Below are positions 1-8,270 of a DNA stretch of 41,557 nucleotides, piece after piece; within the stretch, counting starts at the first letter, position 1; the number at the start of each line of letters is the position of its first letter. The DNA comes from Cytobacillus praedii (GTDB lineage: Bacteria; Bacillota; Bacilli; Bacillales; Cytobacillaceae): NCBI RefSeq assembly GCF_001439605.1, contig NZ_LMBX01000035.1:1-41557 (forward strand), in the 5' to 3' direction. The position numbers and the translations under genes were made by a program. A model generated the notes under the pieces. That model was not told the origin of the DNA. It saw only the letters and a program-made list of their open reading frames with translations, and ran no database searches.

Positions 1-205
1 AGAATACACGATAAAACTGAGCAAGTGCTAGATAAATCTCAAGAATGCACGATAAAACAGAGCAAGTGCTAGATAAAACTTTAGAATGCACGATAAAACA
101 GAGCAAGTGCTAGATAAATCTCAAGAATGCACGATAAAACAGAGCAAGTGCTAGATAAATCTCAAGAATGCACGATAAAACAGAGCAAATGCTTGATAAA
201 CAAAA
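1..205. repeat. 41-bp tandem repeat array, about five copies
   Basis: Units begin at 1, 42, 83, 124 and 165, so the period is exactly 41 bp. The last copy decays after about 205. Each unit has two related halves, one with tgcacgataaaa and one with tgctagataaat, so it looks like an older 20/21-bp duplication. GCAC in the first half and GTGC in the second form an inverted pair. The array may extend left beyond the window. An open frame starting at 127 runs through it, but it only reads the repeat and has no ribosome binding site. Confidence 0.93.
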
Positions 206-307
206 AAAGCTGCTTGATAGAATCGTTAATTCTGGCTATTTTACATGAAAATATTCTTTTAACTAGAAGGAGAAAAGAGAATTTTGTCGAATTATCATCT
301 TTAGTCA

Positions 308-336
308 TTGGATAGGAAATATACTATAATTATGAT
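308..336 (+). promoter_or_regulatory. Putative SigA promoter for yusI-gcvH
   Basis: TTGGAT at 308-313 and TATGAT at 331-336 are separated by 17 bp. The stretch 322-340 is also a near-palindrome (tactataattatgatagta), so it could be an operator. This is inferred from the sequence only. Confidence 0.5.
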
Positions 337-400
337 AGTATTGAGTGGATGAAGTTACTTTCTTTTTAAAATTGGACATGATAATCTAGGTGGTGGAACA

Positions 401-760
401 GTGAGTCTAACCTTTTATTGGTACCCGAAATGCGGGACATGCCGAAAAGCTAAGAAATGGCTCGATGACCATAATTTAGCTTATGAAGCAATACATATCG
501 CAGATAATCCGCCTTCTGTAAGTGATCTGAAAAGCTTGTATGAGAAAAGCGGCTTAGATATTAAGAAGTTTTTTAATACAAGCGGTCAGAAATACCGTGA
601 GCTCGGCTTAAAAGATAAAGTGAAGTCATCAACAGATGATGAACTGCTGCATCTTTTGGCAACCGATGGAATGCTTATTAAACGTCCAATAGTAACGGAT
701 GGGAAAAAAGTGACGGTTGGCTTTAAAGAAGAGGATTATGAAAAAACATGGCTTGCGTAA
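401..760 (+). CDS. yusI: ArsC/Spx-family thioredoxin-fold protein YusI
   Basis: A 119-aa cytoplasmic protein of the ArsC/Spx family. The N-terminus has the family's beta strand followed by a CxxC redox pair (C11-G-T-C14, in YPKCGTCRKAKKWL), and an RP motif lies near the C-terminus (KRPIV). True arsenate reductases of this fold use a lone Cys plus three Arg, while Spx-like members keep CxxC, so a redox or regulatory role is more likely than arsenate reduction. The GTG start at 401 follows a GGTGG ribosome binding site. It sits directly upstream of gcvH, as in B. subtilis. The substrate or partner is unknown. Confidence 0.88.
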   Translation: MSLTFYWYPKCGTCRKAKKWLDDHNLAYEAIHIADNPPSVSDLKSLYEKSGLDIKKFFNTSGQKYRELGLKDKVKSSTDDELLHLLATDGMLIKRPIVTDGKKVTVGFKEEDYEKTWLA

Positions 761-829
761 AATGGCCATGATGGAAAAGAGATCGATATAACGATCATAG
801 ATTGAAATGAAAAAATGGAGGGATTAGGA

Positions 830-1213
830 ATGAACACACCAAAGGAATTGCGTTATTCAGAAGAGCATGAATGGGTAAAAACAGAAGGAGAGCAAGTGCG
901 TATTGGAATTACCGACTTTGCTCAATCTGAGCTTGGGGACATTGTTTTCGTTGAGCTTCCAGAAGTAGGAGATGAGGTTACTGCAGACGAGCCTTTCGGA
1001 AGTGTAGAATCAGTTAAGACGGTATCTGAGCTTTATGCACCAATCAGCGGAAAAGTTGTTGCTGTTAACGAAGATTTAAGCGACAGCCCTGAATTTGTGA
1101 ATGAATCACCGTATGAGAAAGCATGGATGATTGTTATTGAGCCATCAGATGCAGGTGAAATTGAAAACCTAATGACCTCAGAACAATACGAAGAAATGGT
1201 TAAAGAAGACTAA
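830..1213 (+). CDS. gcvH: Glycine cleavage system H protein
   Basis: A 127-aa lipoyl carrier, the normal length for GcvH. It shuttles the aminomethyl group between the P and T proteins of the glycine cleavage complex, and in Bacillus it is also the entry point for lipoyl relay to other complexes. The lipoylation site is K63 in the motif [10 protein letters not shown], within a biotinyl/lipoyl-type fold. I chose ATG 830, which follows GGAGGG at 817-822. The in-frame ATG at 815 would overlap that site. The gcvP and gcvT genes are not nearby, as in B. subtilis. The lipoate synthase gene lipA lies 26 kb downstream in this window. Confidence 0.97.
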   Translation: MNTPKELRYSEEHEWVKTEGEQVRIGITDFAQSELGDIVFVELPEVGDEVTADEPFGSVESVKTVSELYAPISGKVVAVNEDLSDSPEFVNESPYEKAWMIVIEPSDAGEIENLMTSEQYEEMVKED

Positions 1214-1220
1214 TAAATGC

Positions 1221-1268
1221 GGGAGGTGCTGCACAAAGCGGTACCTCCCTTTATTTGGCTTTTTTATT
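1221..1268 (+). terminator. Terminator after gcvH
   Basis: GGGAGGT (1221-1227) pairs with ACCTCCC (1243-1249) and is followed by a T-rich tract. Confidence 0.75.
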
Positions 1269-1319
1269 TCTCTAATAAGGGAAACACTATAATCATTAAA
1301 ATGAGAAAGGGTGGTTATA

Positions 1320-1559
1320 GTGGTATTAAAGAGTAATAAAATTGATATTACTGACCGTGTTGTTGGAAAGCTGAAGGATGGAGAAATTGAACTTTATTTA
1401 GAAAATGAAAAGATCGGAAGTATTCATCTGCCTCAAGAGTCTTCCATTCAAATGGACCACCATTTCGAGTCAGATAAGCAAAAGATTTACCAGCATGTAA
1501 CAACGACAGATAGTCCGCAAGCACGTTATACAGATTGTGACGAGGGTGGTTGGTGTTAG
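1320..1559 (+). CDS. yusG: Conserved small protein YusG
   Basis: A 79-aa conserved Bacillaceae protein of unknown function, close to the length of B. subtilis YusG and in the same place after gcvH. It is acidic and soluble, with no signal peptide or membrane segment. The C-terminus ends in a Cys-containing tail (TDCDEGGWC). I chose GTG 1320, placed about 7 nt after AAAGGG. An in-frame GTG at 1311 overlaps that site. A TATAAT at 1288-1293 could be the -10 of its own promoter. The role cannot be read from the sequence. Confidence 0.82.
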   Translation: MVLKSNKIDITDRVVGKLKDGEIELYLENEKIGSIHLPQESSIQMDHHFESDKQKIYQHVTTTDSPQARYTDCDEGGWC

Positions 1560-1560
1560 T

Positions 1561-1600
1561 AAGAACAGCGGAAGTTTCCGCTGTTCTTATTTATTTTATT
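1561..1600 (+). terminator. Terminator after yusG
   Basis: A perfect 13-bp stem: aagaacagcggaa at 1561-1573 pairs with ttccgctgttctt at 1576-1588. A T-rich tail follows. Confidence 0.9.
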
Positions 1601-1704
1601 TACCATAGATAAATGGATATAATGGATGTATACGAGCAAGCCTATTTACTATAGTATTTTTATCTTAGCAGGAGTTGAACACCATTATCTCGAATATTGA
1701 ATAT

Positions 1705-1862
1705 GGTAAGATAAAGTGAAACTTCAATCAGGAGGGCATATCTTGATGATTGTAAGTTGAACGAATCGGACATTTGCGGTCTGCTGATCCTCACCTCAGA
1801 ACTTTTTTTTAACTCGATGTAGTGAGGGGGCTGACAGCCCGTTAATCTGCGATAAAGTTACA
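1705..1862 (+). repeat. Dispersed intergenic element, copy A
   Basis: The 1600-1930 gap has no gene. It holds ataaagtgaaacttcaatca (1711-1730) and gttgaacgaatc (1756-1767). Both blocks recur in reverse orientation at 33407-33428 and 33365-33376. The element also ends with a second gataaagt (1851-1858), so a short direct repeat bounds it. It carries no coding capacity. Confidence 0.7.
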
Positions 1863-1936
1863 CATATCAATTGGATTTTCCTTTCAAACATATTAGGGTT
1901 ATACCTAAAACTTCAACTCAGGTTCAGGTGATGAAA

Positions 1937-2293
1937 ATGAATGAAGCAATACCAGAGAAGGTCATTATTGTAGAGGGTACTTCGGATAAAAGAAAGGTGA
2001 AAGCAATCGTAAGTGAGCCTGTCGAGATTATTTGTACAAATGGAACTATTAGTCTTACCAAGCTTGATGAGCTGATTGAAACGCTGCTTGATAAGGATGT
2101 ATTTATTTTGGTTGATGCTGATGATGCAGGTGAAAAGCTTCGGAAACAGTTTAAACGAGAGTTTCCAGAAGCGGAGCATCTTTATATTGACCGGATGTAT
2201 CGGGAAGTAGCTACAGCACCTGAACACCATTTAGCAACTGTATTATTGGGTGCCAATATTGATGTAAATATGGAGTTTTTAGATAGAGGATGA
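1937..2293 (+). CDS. yusF: Toprim-domain protein YusF
   Basis: About 118 aa, essentially one Toprim domain as in DnaG primase and RNase M5. The catalytic Glu lies in VIIVEGTSDK (E13), and the metal-binding DxD is in FILVDADDAG (D60, D62). RNase M5 has additional C-terminal sequence, so this is a stand-alone Toprim protein like YusF, and a nuclease or phosphotransfer role is inferred from the fold only. The open frame extends upstream to 1871 into the dispersed element, with no start signal there. ATG 1937 sits 6 nt after AGGTG, and ATG 1931 is possible. It is followed closely by yusE. Confidence 0.85.
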   Translation: MNEAIPEKVIIVEGTSDKRKVKAIVSEPVEIICTNGTISLTKLDELIETLLDKDVFILVDADDAGEKLRKQFKREFPEAEHLYIDRMYREVATAPEHHLATVLLGANIDVNMEFLDRG

Positions 2294-2299
2294 TTTGTA

Positions 2300-2608
2300 T
2301 TGCAGGAATGGTCACGGGAAATGATAAATGAGGCAATAGCAGGGGAACAGGTAAGCTTGATATATTTATACACCCCTTTATGTGGTACCTGTCAGGTAGC
2401 TGGGAAAATGCTGACGGTAATAAACGAACTATTGCCAAGTTTATTAATTGGAAAAAGTGATTTAAATTATATGCCAGACTTAGCAGAAAAGTGGGAGATT
2501 GAAAGCGTTCCATGCCTTCTTATTTTTAAAATGGGCAGGCTTGAAGAAAAGGTGTATGCATTTCAGTCGGTTCCATTCTTATTAAATAAAATAAAGAGCT
2601 TCATCTAA
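2300..2608 (+). CDS. yusE: Thioredoxin-like protein YusE
   Basis: A 102-aa single-domain thioredoxin-fold protein. The redox pair C28-G-T-C31 lies in YTPLCGTCQVAGKM, and the cis-Pro region is SVPCLL, where an extra Cys follows the Pro. It has no signal peptide, so it should act in the cytosol on unknown disulfide partners. Start TTG 2300 follows AGAGGA at 2285-2290, and the yusF stop lies only 6 nt upstream, so the two are translated from one message. It matches B. subtilis YusE in size and position. Confidence 0.87.
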   Translation: MQEWSREMINEAIAGEQVSLIYLYTPLCGTCQVAGKMLTVINELLPSLLIGKSDLNYMPDLAEKWEIESVPCLLIFKMGRLEEKVYAFQSVPFLLNKIKSFI

Positions 2609-2642
2609 AAGAGTTAGGTGTAAACACCTGCTCTTTTTTTAT
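2608..2642 (+). terminator. Terminator after yusE
   Basis: The hairpin arms agagttaggtg and cacctgctct are followed by eight Ts. Confidence 0.85.
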
Positions 2643-2666
2643 TTTCTAAATTATCCAACTAATATA

Positions 2667-2696
2667 TTTACAAAACCTTCTGTAAGGGATTATTAT
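2667..2696 (+). promoter_or_regulatory. Putative promoter of the MFS gene
   Basis: TTTACA at 2667-2672 and TATTAT at 2691-2696 are 18 bp apart, ahead of the ribosome binding site at 2720-2729. Confidence 0.45.
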
Positions 2697-2734
2697 ATTT
2701 AGGGATGCGAAATATTTGTGGAGCAGGTGTAAAA

Positions 2735-4006
2735 ATGGCATTTTATAAGGAATGGGCCAACCAAATTAAAGGGTATAATCGCAATATTCGGCTGGCATTT
2801 ATGGCAAATATTTTTACGCAAATTGGTTTTGGAATCTTTATGGTTATTTATAATTTTTATATTAGGGAGTTAGGCTACAATGAGCAAATCAACGGGCAAG
2901 TAATATCGATGACCGCGCTTGCCACAGCTATCGCACTAGTTCCAGCAGGGATTTTTAGTGACCGAATCGGACGAAGAAAGGCGATGCTGTATGGTGCGGC
3001 TGCTACCGGACTTGTTTTATTATCGCGAAGTGTAATCGAAGCTCAATCCGTACTGGTGCTGACTGCATTTGCAACTGGTCTTGCGACAGCTTTCTTTCAG
3101 GTTTCGGGAATTCCCTGGCTAGCAGAGAACTCAAAGCCTGAACAAAGGGTTCATTTATTCAGTATCCACTTTGCTGTTATGACAGGTGCAAATGTTATTG
3201 GAAACTTAGGCGGCGGCATACTAACAGATTTATTTTCCTTGATCACCACAGAATTAAATAGCATTCGTTTTACCCTGCTGATTGGAAGCATTATTTTCCT
3301 GATAGGCATTATCCCAGTAACTAAATTTAATGAACAGCGCAATCCTAGAAAGAACAAAAGAGATAAGAAAATAGTTTCGGCTAAAAGCATTTTAAATAAA
3401 AAAGAGAATGTGAAAATTATATTTTTATTTGCATTCGCACAGCTGCTAATTGGTGTGGGGGCAGGACTTGTCATTCCCTATTTAAATTTATATTTTGCTG
3501 ATCGTTTTTCTGCTTCTAACTCAGCAATCGGTTTTATCATTTCAATGGGTCAAGCTGCAACGGCAATTGCTATGATTATTGGACCAATGGTTGTCAGGAA
3601 GTTTGGTGAAGTGAAAGCAGTTGTTATTCTTCAACTATCCTCTTTGCCGTTTCTGCTAATGACAGCATATACGGAAAGTCTTTGGCTTGCAGCAATCGGC
3701 TTTTTATTCAGACAAGCCCTTATGAATGCAGGAAATCCTATTCAAATGTCCCTAATGATGTCTAAAGTTGGAGATTCGATGAAGGGGCTGGCAAATTCGG
3801 TTAACCAAATGGTTTTTAATTTAGGATGGGCAATCATGGGTCCTGTATCAACGGGGATTGTTATAAAATATGGCGCATATTGGGGATATGCTGTTGTATT
3901 TACGATTACTGCCTCTTTATATTTGGTAGGATCTGTGTACTTCTTTATTGTCTTTCGAAGCTATAATAAGACAAACTCAGCTGTTAAAACGGCAAAAACA
4001 GTCTGA
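2735..4006 (+). CDS. Major facilitator superfamily transporter
   Basis: A 423-aa integral membrane protein with about 12 hydrophobic segments in two halves separated by a basic cytosolic loop (residues about 200-230, NPRKNKRDKK). The MFS signature between TM2 and TM3 is present as GIFSDRIGRRKAM. The fold and length fit drug:H+ antiporter-like or sugar-efflux members, and the substrate cannot be assigned. ATG 2735 is chosen because GGAGCAGGTG stands just before it; the in-frame ATG at 2705 has no such site. It has its own promoter and is not part of the flanking yusE or SCP2-like genes. I do not recognise it as part of the B. subtilis block, so it may be an insertion. Confidence 0.9.
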   Translation: MAFYKEWANQIKGYNRNIRLAFMANIFTQIGFGIFMVIYNFYIRELGYNEQINGQVISMTALATAIALVPAGIFSDRIGRRKAMLYGAAATGLVLLSRSVIEAQSVLVLTAFATGLATAFFQVSGIPWLAENSKPEQRVHLFSIHFAVMTGANVIGNLGGGILTDLFSLITTELNSIRFTLLIGSIIFLIGIIPVTKFNEQRNPRKNKRDKKIVSAKSILNKKENVKIIFLFAFAQLLIGVGAGLVIPYLNLYFADRFSASNSAIGFIISMGQAATAIAMIIGPMVVRKFGEVKAVVILQLSSLPFLLMTAYTESLWLAAIGFLFRQALMNAGNPIQMSLMMSKVGDSMKGLANSVNQMVFNLGWAIMGPVSTGIVIKYGAYWGYAVVFTITASLYLVGSVYFFIVFRSYNKTNSAVKTAKTV

Positions 4007-4110
4007 AAAATAAATAAAATGACATATTTCTCAGGAAATGTTCCATAGTTAATGTCGAACAAATTATGCAGGAATGTTACATGAATTGAAGAAATAGTAT
4101 TGTAAGACAA

Positions 4111-4494
4111 ATGGATGAAAACCTGTTGTCTATTCGTTTAACCTGGGGTGAGGGCTTGAAGGAAGTGACTGCTGCATTTATTCATGAGGTAAAAACAAAA
4201 GGGCATTTGGCCGTGTTTTTAAAGGGTGTTTCGTTCACTTTATGTATTCGGACAAAGGATGATATCCTATATATTCGATTTCAGAATGGGGATGTGAAAA
4301 TTTGCCCTTCTGAGCCTGCTAATACTTATGATGTAATTATTACTGGCACTGAGGAGAGAATTTCCTCGATATTAATGGGAAATGAAAAATTAAGAAATGC
4401 AATACGAGCGAAAAATATACTTGTAGATTCTACTTTCAGAAGACTCCTCTTTCTAGAATCATTATTTCTTCTTTCAAGGCAGCGTGTAAGTTGA
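4111..4494 (+). CDS. SCP2-like sterol-carrier fold protein (positional YusD)
   Basis: A 127-aa soluble protein with the feel of the SCP-2 sterol-transfer family. It has alternating beta strands (GVSFTLCIRTKDDILYIRF), then a typical ITGTEERISSILMGNEKLR segment in which a glycine-terminated strand is followed by a helix that caps the lipid-binding cavity. It occupies the place of B. subtilis yusD between yusE and the methionine genes. The ligand is unknown. The ribosome binding site before ATG 4111 is weak (gtaag), so expression may be low. No signal peptide is visible. Confidence 0.72.
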   Translation: MDENLLSIRLTWGEGLKEVTAAFIHEVKTKGHLAVFLKGVSFTLCIRTKDDILYIRFQNGDVKICPSEPANTYDVIITGTEERISSILMGNEKLRNAIRAKNILVDSTFRRLLFLESLFLLSRQRVS

Positions 4495-4518
4495 GTTATA
4501 AAAAATTCAAAATTCCAC

Positions 4519-4548
4519 TTGACCTTTAAATCATCAATATGCTATTAT
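4519..4548 (+). promoter_or_regulatory. Promoter of the S-box/metY unit
   Basis: TTGACC at 4519-4524 and TATTAT at 4543-4548 are 18 bp apart. Initiation near 4555 would place the riboswitch in the leader. Confidence 0.7.
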
Positions 4549-4581
4549 TGGAATTAATTAACTGACTGAAAAAACTGAATA

Positions 4582-4684
4582 TTCTTATCAAGAGAGGCGG
4601 AGGGACTGGCCCGACGAAGCCCGGCAACCGGTAATTTACACGGTGCTAATTCCAGCAGAGCATCATTGCTCTGGAAGATAAGAA
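4582..4684 (+). ncRNA. SAM-I (S-box) riboswitch upstream of metY
   Basis: The canonical S-box landmarks are in order: P1 strand ttcttatc (4582-4589), agagaggcggaggga, the core gcccggcaacc, ggtgctaattcc, and the closing strand gataagaa (4677-4684). With SAM bound, P1 forms and the following terminator can fold. Without SAM, aagaagag (4680-4687) can pair with ctcttctt (4700-4707), an antiterminator. It should therefore switch the sulfhydrylase on when SAM is low. Confidence 0.97.
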
Positions 4685-4695
4685 GAGATGATATC

Positions 4696-4724
4696 AACCC
4701 TCTTCTTGTGAAGAGGGTTTTTTT
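4696..4724 (+). terminator. Riboswitch-controlled terminator of metY
   Basis: A 10-bp stem: aaccctcttc (4696-4705) pairs with gaagagggtt (4710-4719), followed by Ts. Its 5' arm is the antiterminator partner of the S-box 3' end. Confidence 0.93.
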
Positions 4725-4831
4725 CGCTCTTCTTTTAAATGGGGTTGTCCTTTAAGTCAGTGATTCTATTGTATTTGCACATCAGAGGATAAAGCATGAC
4801 CTTCATGCACTAAAAAAGGGAGAGATGAAAA

Positions 4832-6148
4832 ATGAGTGGAAAACAAAAAAACTATCGTTTGGAAACACTTGGTGTACATGGCGGATTACAGCCTGATCCT
4901 GTCACTGGTGCAAGGGCTGTACCAATCTATCAAAATAATGCCTACCAATTTAAAGATACTGAGCATGCAGCAAATCTTTTTGGGTTAAAGGAATCTGGAT
5001 ATATTTATACAAGGATTCACAATCCAACGGTAACCGTGTTTGAAGAGAGAGTTGCTTTGTTAGAAGGCGGCGTCGGTGCACTAGCCGTCTCAAGTGGGAT
5101 GGCGGCAATTACGCTAGCAATTCTTAACCTTGCTCAGGCAGGCGATGAGATTGTTGCAGCATCTAACCTTTATGGAGGAACCTACAATCTCTTTGCGGTA
5201 ACACTTCCAAAATACGGAATACAAGTAAAGCTAGTTGATCCAGAAAAGCCAGAAAACTTCAGAGAAGCGATAACAGAAAAGACGAAAGCGGTATTCGCAG
5301 AAACGATTGGCAATCCAAGTCTAAAAGTGCTTGATATTGAAAAAGTAGCTGAAATTGCTCATGAAAATGGGATTCCTCTTCTAATTGACAATACATTCGC
5401 TACTCCATATCTTTGCAGACCAATTGAACATGGAGCAGATATTGTCATACACTCTGCTACTAAATGGCTGTTAGGGAATGGGACGACATTGGGAGGAATT
5501 ATCGTAGATGGCGGTAAATTTGATTGGAATTCACCTAAGTTCCCAGGATTTACTGAACCGGATTCCAGTTATCATGATCTTGTTTATAGCGAGGCACTTG
5601 GACCGGTTGCATACATTACAAAAGCTAGGGTTCAGCTGCTGAGGGATTTAGGACCTGCATTGAGTCCGCAGAATGCATTCCAATTTACACTTGGATTAGA
5701 AACGCTGCATGTGCGAATGAAAGAGCATATTGCAAATACGAAAAGAATCATAGAATATTTAGAGGCACATCCTGCTATTAATTGGATTCTATATCCTGGA
5801 AGTGACAATCACCCTGATAAACCGTTAGCAGATAAATATTTGCCTAAAGGTGCTGGCTCTGTTGTGGTCTTTGGTATATCCGGAGGAAGAAAAGCTGGAG
5901 CGAGTTTAATAAATAATCTGGAGCTATGGGCTCATGTAGCAAATGTAGGAGATGCTAAGAGTTTGATCATCCATCCAGCCAGCACTACACATCAGCAATT
6001 AGATGAACAAGGGCTAAAAGCTGCAGGTGTACCAGAGGATTTAATTCGTATTTCGGTTGGAATTGAAAATGCAGAGGATTTAATTGATGACTTAGAGCAA
6101 GCTATCCAGGCTGCAACAGGAATTACATCGTTAATTGCTAAGGCATAA
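4832..6148 (+). CDS. metY: O-acetyl-L-homoserine sulfhydrylase (MetY)
   Basis: A 438-aa PLP enzyme of the Cys/Met metabolism family. The PLP lysine is K211 in [15 protein letters not shown], preceded by the cofactor-binding [11 protein letters not shown] and the YTRIHNPT substrate motif. The length of about 430 aa and the long central insertion fit MetY (O-acetylhomoserine plus sulfide gives homocysteine) rather than the shorter cystathionine gamma-synthase and beta-lyase. It makes homocysteine for methionine synthesis by direct sulfhydrylation, on the branch fed by the hom product. Start ATG 4832 follows AGGGAGAG. The S-box leader makes it a member of the SAM regulon, monocistronic before the metNPQ leader. 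Confidence 0.95.
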   Translation: MSGKQKNYRLETLGVHGGLQPDPVTGARAVPIYQNNAYQFKDTEHAANLFGLKESGYIYTRIHNPTVTVFEERVALLEGGVGALAVSSGMAAITLAILNLAQAGDEIVAASNLYGGTYNLFAVTLPKYGIQVKLVDPEKPENFREAITEKTKAVFAETIGNPSLKVLDIEKVAEIAHENGIPLLIDNTFATPYLCRPIEHGADIVIHSATKWLLGNGTTLGGIIVDGGKFDWNSPKFPGFTEPDSSYHDLVYSEALGPVAYITKARVQLLRDLGPALSPQNAFQFTLGLETLHVRMKEHIANTKRIIEYLEAHPAINWILYPGSDNHPDKPLADKYLPKGAGSVVVFGISGGRKAGASLINNLELWAHVANVGDAKSLIIHPASTTHQQLDEQGLKAAGVPEDLIRISVGIENAEDLIDDLEQAIQAATGITSLIAKA

Positions 6149-6225
6149 GCTTTGATATATCTAAGTTTTTTGAAAGTTGGATAAAAATACTATCTTTTAA
6201 AAATACTAAATTATAATTTAAATCG

Positions 6226-6255
6226 TTGACACCCTTAATAAATCCATGATACGAT
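6226..6255 (+). promoter_or_regulatory. Promoter of metNPQ
   Basis: TTGACA at 6226-6231 and TACGAT at 6250-6255 are 18 bp apart, 60 bp before the second S-box. No terminator is visible after metY, so some readthrough is possible. Confidence 0.7.
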
Positions 6256-6315
6256 AATTTTCGAAATTGTTATCACTAAACTAATTTAAAGTGTTAATTG
6301 AATATAGATGTTACG

Positions 6316-6422
6316 CTCTTATCAAGAGAGGTGGAGGGAAGTGCCCTATGAAGCCCGGCAACCGTCATGAAAATGAAATGGTGCCAATTCACACAAAGCA
6401 AGCTTGCTTTGGGAGATGAGAG
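6316..6422 (+). ncRNA. SAM-I (S-box) riboswitch upstream of metNPQ
   Basis: The S-box landmarks are ctcttatcaagagaggtgg, then agcccggcaacc, ggtgccaattc, and the P1 closing strand gatgagag (6415-6422). The antiterminator is clear: atgag-agaaagg at the 3' end of the aptamer complements cctttct-gctcat, which is the 5' arm of the terminator. Binding of SAM should cut off transport gene expression. Confidence 0.97.
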
Positions 6423-6440
6423 AAAGGACAAGATTATTTT

Positions 6441-6478
6441 ATGCCTTTCTGCTCATTGTCAGAAAGGCATTTTTCTTT
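6441..6478 (+). terminator. Riboswitch-controlled terminator of metNPQ
   Basis: The 11-bp stem atgcctttctg (6441-6451) pairs with cagaaaggcat (6460-6470) and is followed by a T-rich run. Confidence 0.93.
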
Positions 6479-6564
6479 TCAAAAAGAAAAATACTAGAGT
6501 GAAAGCAATATATTAAGTTTTTTAAAAGTGATAAGCAAAATAGGATTTAAAGAGGGTGTGCAGC

Positions 6565-7596
6565 ATGACGATGATTTCAATCAAAAAGGTACAAAAAATA
6601 TACCCTTCTCCAAAAGGCCAGGTAAAAGCTGTAGATAATGTTAATCTTGAGATTAACGAGGGAGAAATCTTCGGCGTAATTGGCTATAGCGGAGCAGGAA
6701 AAAGCACGTTAATTAGAATGTTAAATGGGCTTGAACTTCCGACCGAGGGAACCGTGGTTGTCGCAAATAATGAAGTGTCGAAAATAAAGGGCAGCAAGCT
6801 AAGAAAGGCTCGACAAGAAATCAGTATGATCTTTCAGCATTTCAATCTGTTATGGTCAAGGACAGTTAGACAGAACATTTCGTTTCCTCTTGAAATTGCA
6901 GGTGTGTCAAAGACTGAACGTAAAAAGCGTGTCGACGAATTAATCAAACTTGTTGGTCTTGAAGGAAGAGAGGATGCGTATCCTTCACAATTAAGTGGAG
7001 GACAAAAGCAGCGTGTGGGTATTGCAAGAGCATTAGCGAATAACCCGAAAGTATTATTATGCGATGAGGCTACTTCCGCGTTAGACCCGCAAACAACAGA
7101 CGCCATTCTTGATTTACTTGTAGATATTAATAGCCGTCTTGGGTTAACGATTGTACTAATTACTCATGAGATGCATGTGATCCGTAAAATCTGTCACAGA
7201 GTTGCGGTTATGGAAGAAGGAAAAGTGGTTGAGATGGGACCGGTGCTGGATGTATTTAAAAATCCGCAGGAACAAATTACAAAGCGTTTTGTTCAGCAGG
7301 TGACTGAACCGGAGGAAACAAAAGAAACTACTCGGCATCTACATGAAAAATATCCTGAAGGGAAGGTTGTACAGCTGTCATTTGTAGGTGATACAGCTGA
7401 TCAGCCGCTAATCACACAGTTAATCAGAAAACATGATATAACCGTTAATATATTACAAGGGAAGATTTCTCATACTCAAAATGGATCTTATGGAACACTA
7501 TTTATTCATCTTGATGGACCCAAAGGCGAAGTAGAAAAAGCGATCGCATTTATTAACACACATCAAGTAGGTGTGGAGGTGATTGCAAATGGATAA
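6565..7596 (+). CDS. metN: Methionine ABC transporter ATP-binding protein
   Basis: A 343-aa ATPase of the MetNIQ methionine importer. It has Walker A GYSGAGKST (40-48), the LSGGQKQR signature (143-150), Walker B VLLCDE (163-168), and a C-terminal extension of about 100 aa matching the NIL regulatory domain that binds methionine and gives trans-inhibition. ATG 6565 is chosen, 8 nt after AGAGGG. The upstream GTG 6556 overlaps that site. It overlaps metP by 8 nt and is the first gene of an S-box controlled operon. Confidence 0.97.
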   Translation: MTMISIKKVQKIYPSPKGQVKAVDNVNLEINEGEIFGVIGYSGAGKSTLIRMLNGLELPTEGTVVVANNEVSKIKGSKLRKARQEISMIFQHFNLLWSRTVRQNISFPLEIAGVSKTERKKRVDELIKLVGLEGREDAYPSQLSGGQKQRVGIARALANNPKVLLCDEATSALDPQTTDAILDLLVDINSRLGLTIVLITHEMHVIRKICHRVAVMEEGKVVEMGPVLDVFKNPQEQITKRFVQQVTEPEETKETTRHLHEKYPEGKVVQLSFVGDTADQPLITQLIRKHDITVNILQGKISHTQNGSYGTLFIHLDGPKGEVEKAIAFINTHQVGVEVIANG

Positions 7597-8254
7597 TTTA
7601 CTCGAATTAATCAAATGGGAAAAATTAATTTTAGCAATGAAAGAAACCATTTATATGACATCCATCTCAGTCATTGCTACTTTTCTTATCGGTTTATTGC
7701 TTGGACTGCTATTGTTTTTAACTGCTAAAGGGAATATGTGGGAGAATAAATTGGTTAACTCCATTATTTCAGTTATTGTGAATGTTTTCCGGTCCATTCC
7801 CTTTATCATATTAATTGTCTTACTTATTCCTTTTACAAAAATTCTTGTTGGTACGATGCTTGGGGCAAATGCAGCATTGCCTGCTCTTATCATCGGGGCA
7901 GCCCCTTTTTATGCAAGAATGGTTGAAATCGCACTTCGGGAGATAGATAGGGGAGTTATAGAAGCTTCACAATCAATGGGTGCAAATAACGGGCATATTA
8001 TCTTCAAGGTATTAATCCCAGAATCGATGCCAGCTTTAATTTCAGGTATAACCGTAACAGCCATTTCATTAGTTGGTTTTACAGCAATGGCGGGGGTAAT
8101 CGGTGCAGGGGGACTCGGACACTTTGCTTATCTAGAAGGTTTCCAGCGAAATAACTCTGTCGTAACAGCAGCTGCCACTGTCGCTATATTAATAGTAGTC
8201 TTCATCATTCAATTTATTGGTGATTATTTTACAAAAATTACAGACAAACGATAA
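7589..8254 (+). CDS. metP: Methionine ABC transporter permease
   Basis: A 221-aa membrane permease (MetI/MetP type) with five to six transmembrane segments. The EAA-loop that docks on the ATPase is ASQSMGANNGHIIFKVLIPE, near residues 130-149. ATG 7589 lies 8 nt after GGAGGT (7575-7580), inside the end of metN, so the two are translationally coupled. The in-frame TTG 7583 is too near the binding site. Confidence 0.95.
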   Translation: MDNLLELIKWEKLILAMKETIYMTSISVIATFLIGLLLGLLLFLTAKGNMWENKLVNSIISVIVNVFRSIPFIILIVLLIPFTKILVGTMLGANAALPALIIGAAPFYARMVEIALREIDRGVIEASQSMGANNGHIIFKVLIPESMPALISGITVTAISLVGFTAMAGVIGAGGLGHFAYLEGFQRNNSVVTAAATVAILIVVFIIQFIGDYFTKITDKR

Positions 8255-8270
8255 CAAAGGAGAAGAACAA

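Noticed and set aside
127..315. A 62-codon open frame through the first repeat
   Set aside because: It reads the 41-bp repeat and has no ribosome binding site or homologue that I recognise.
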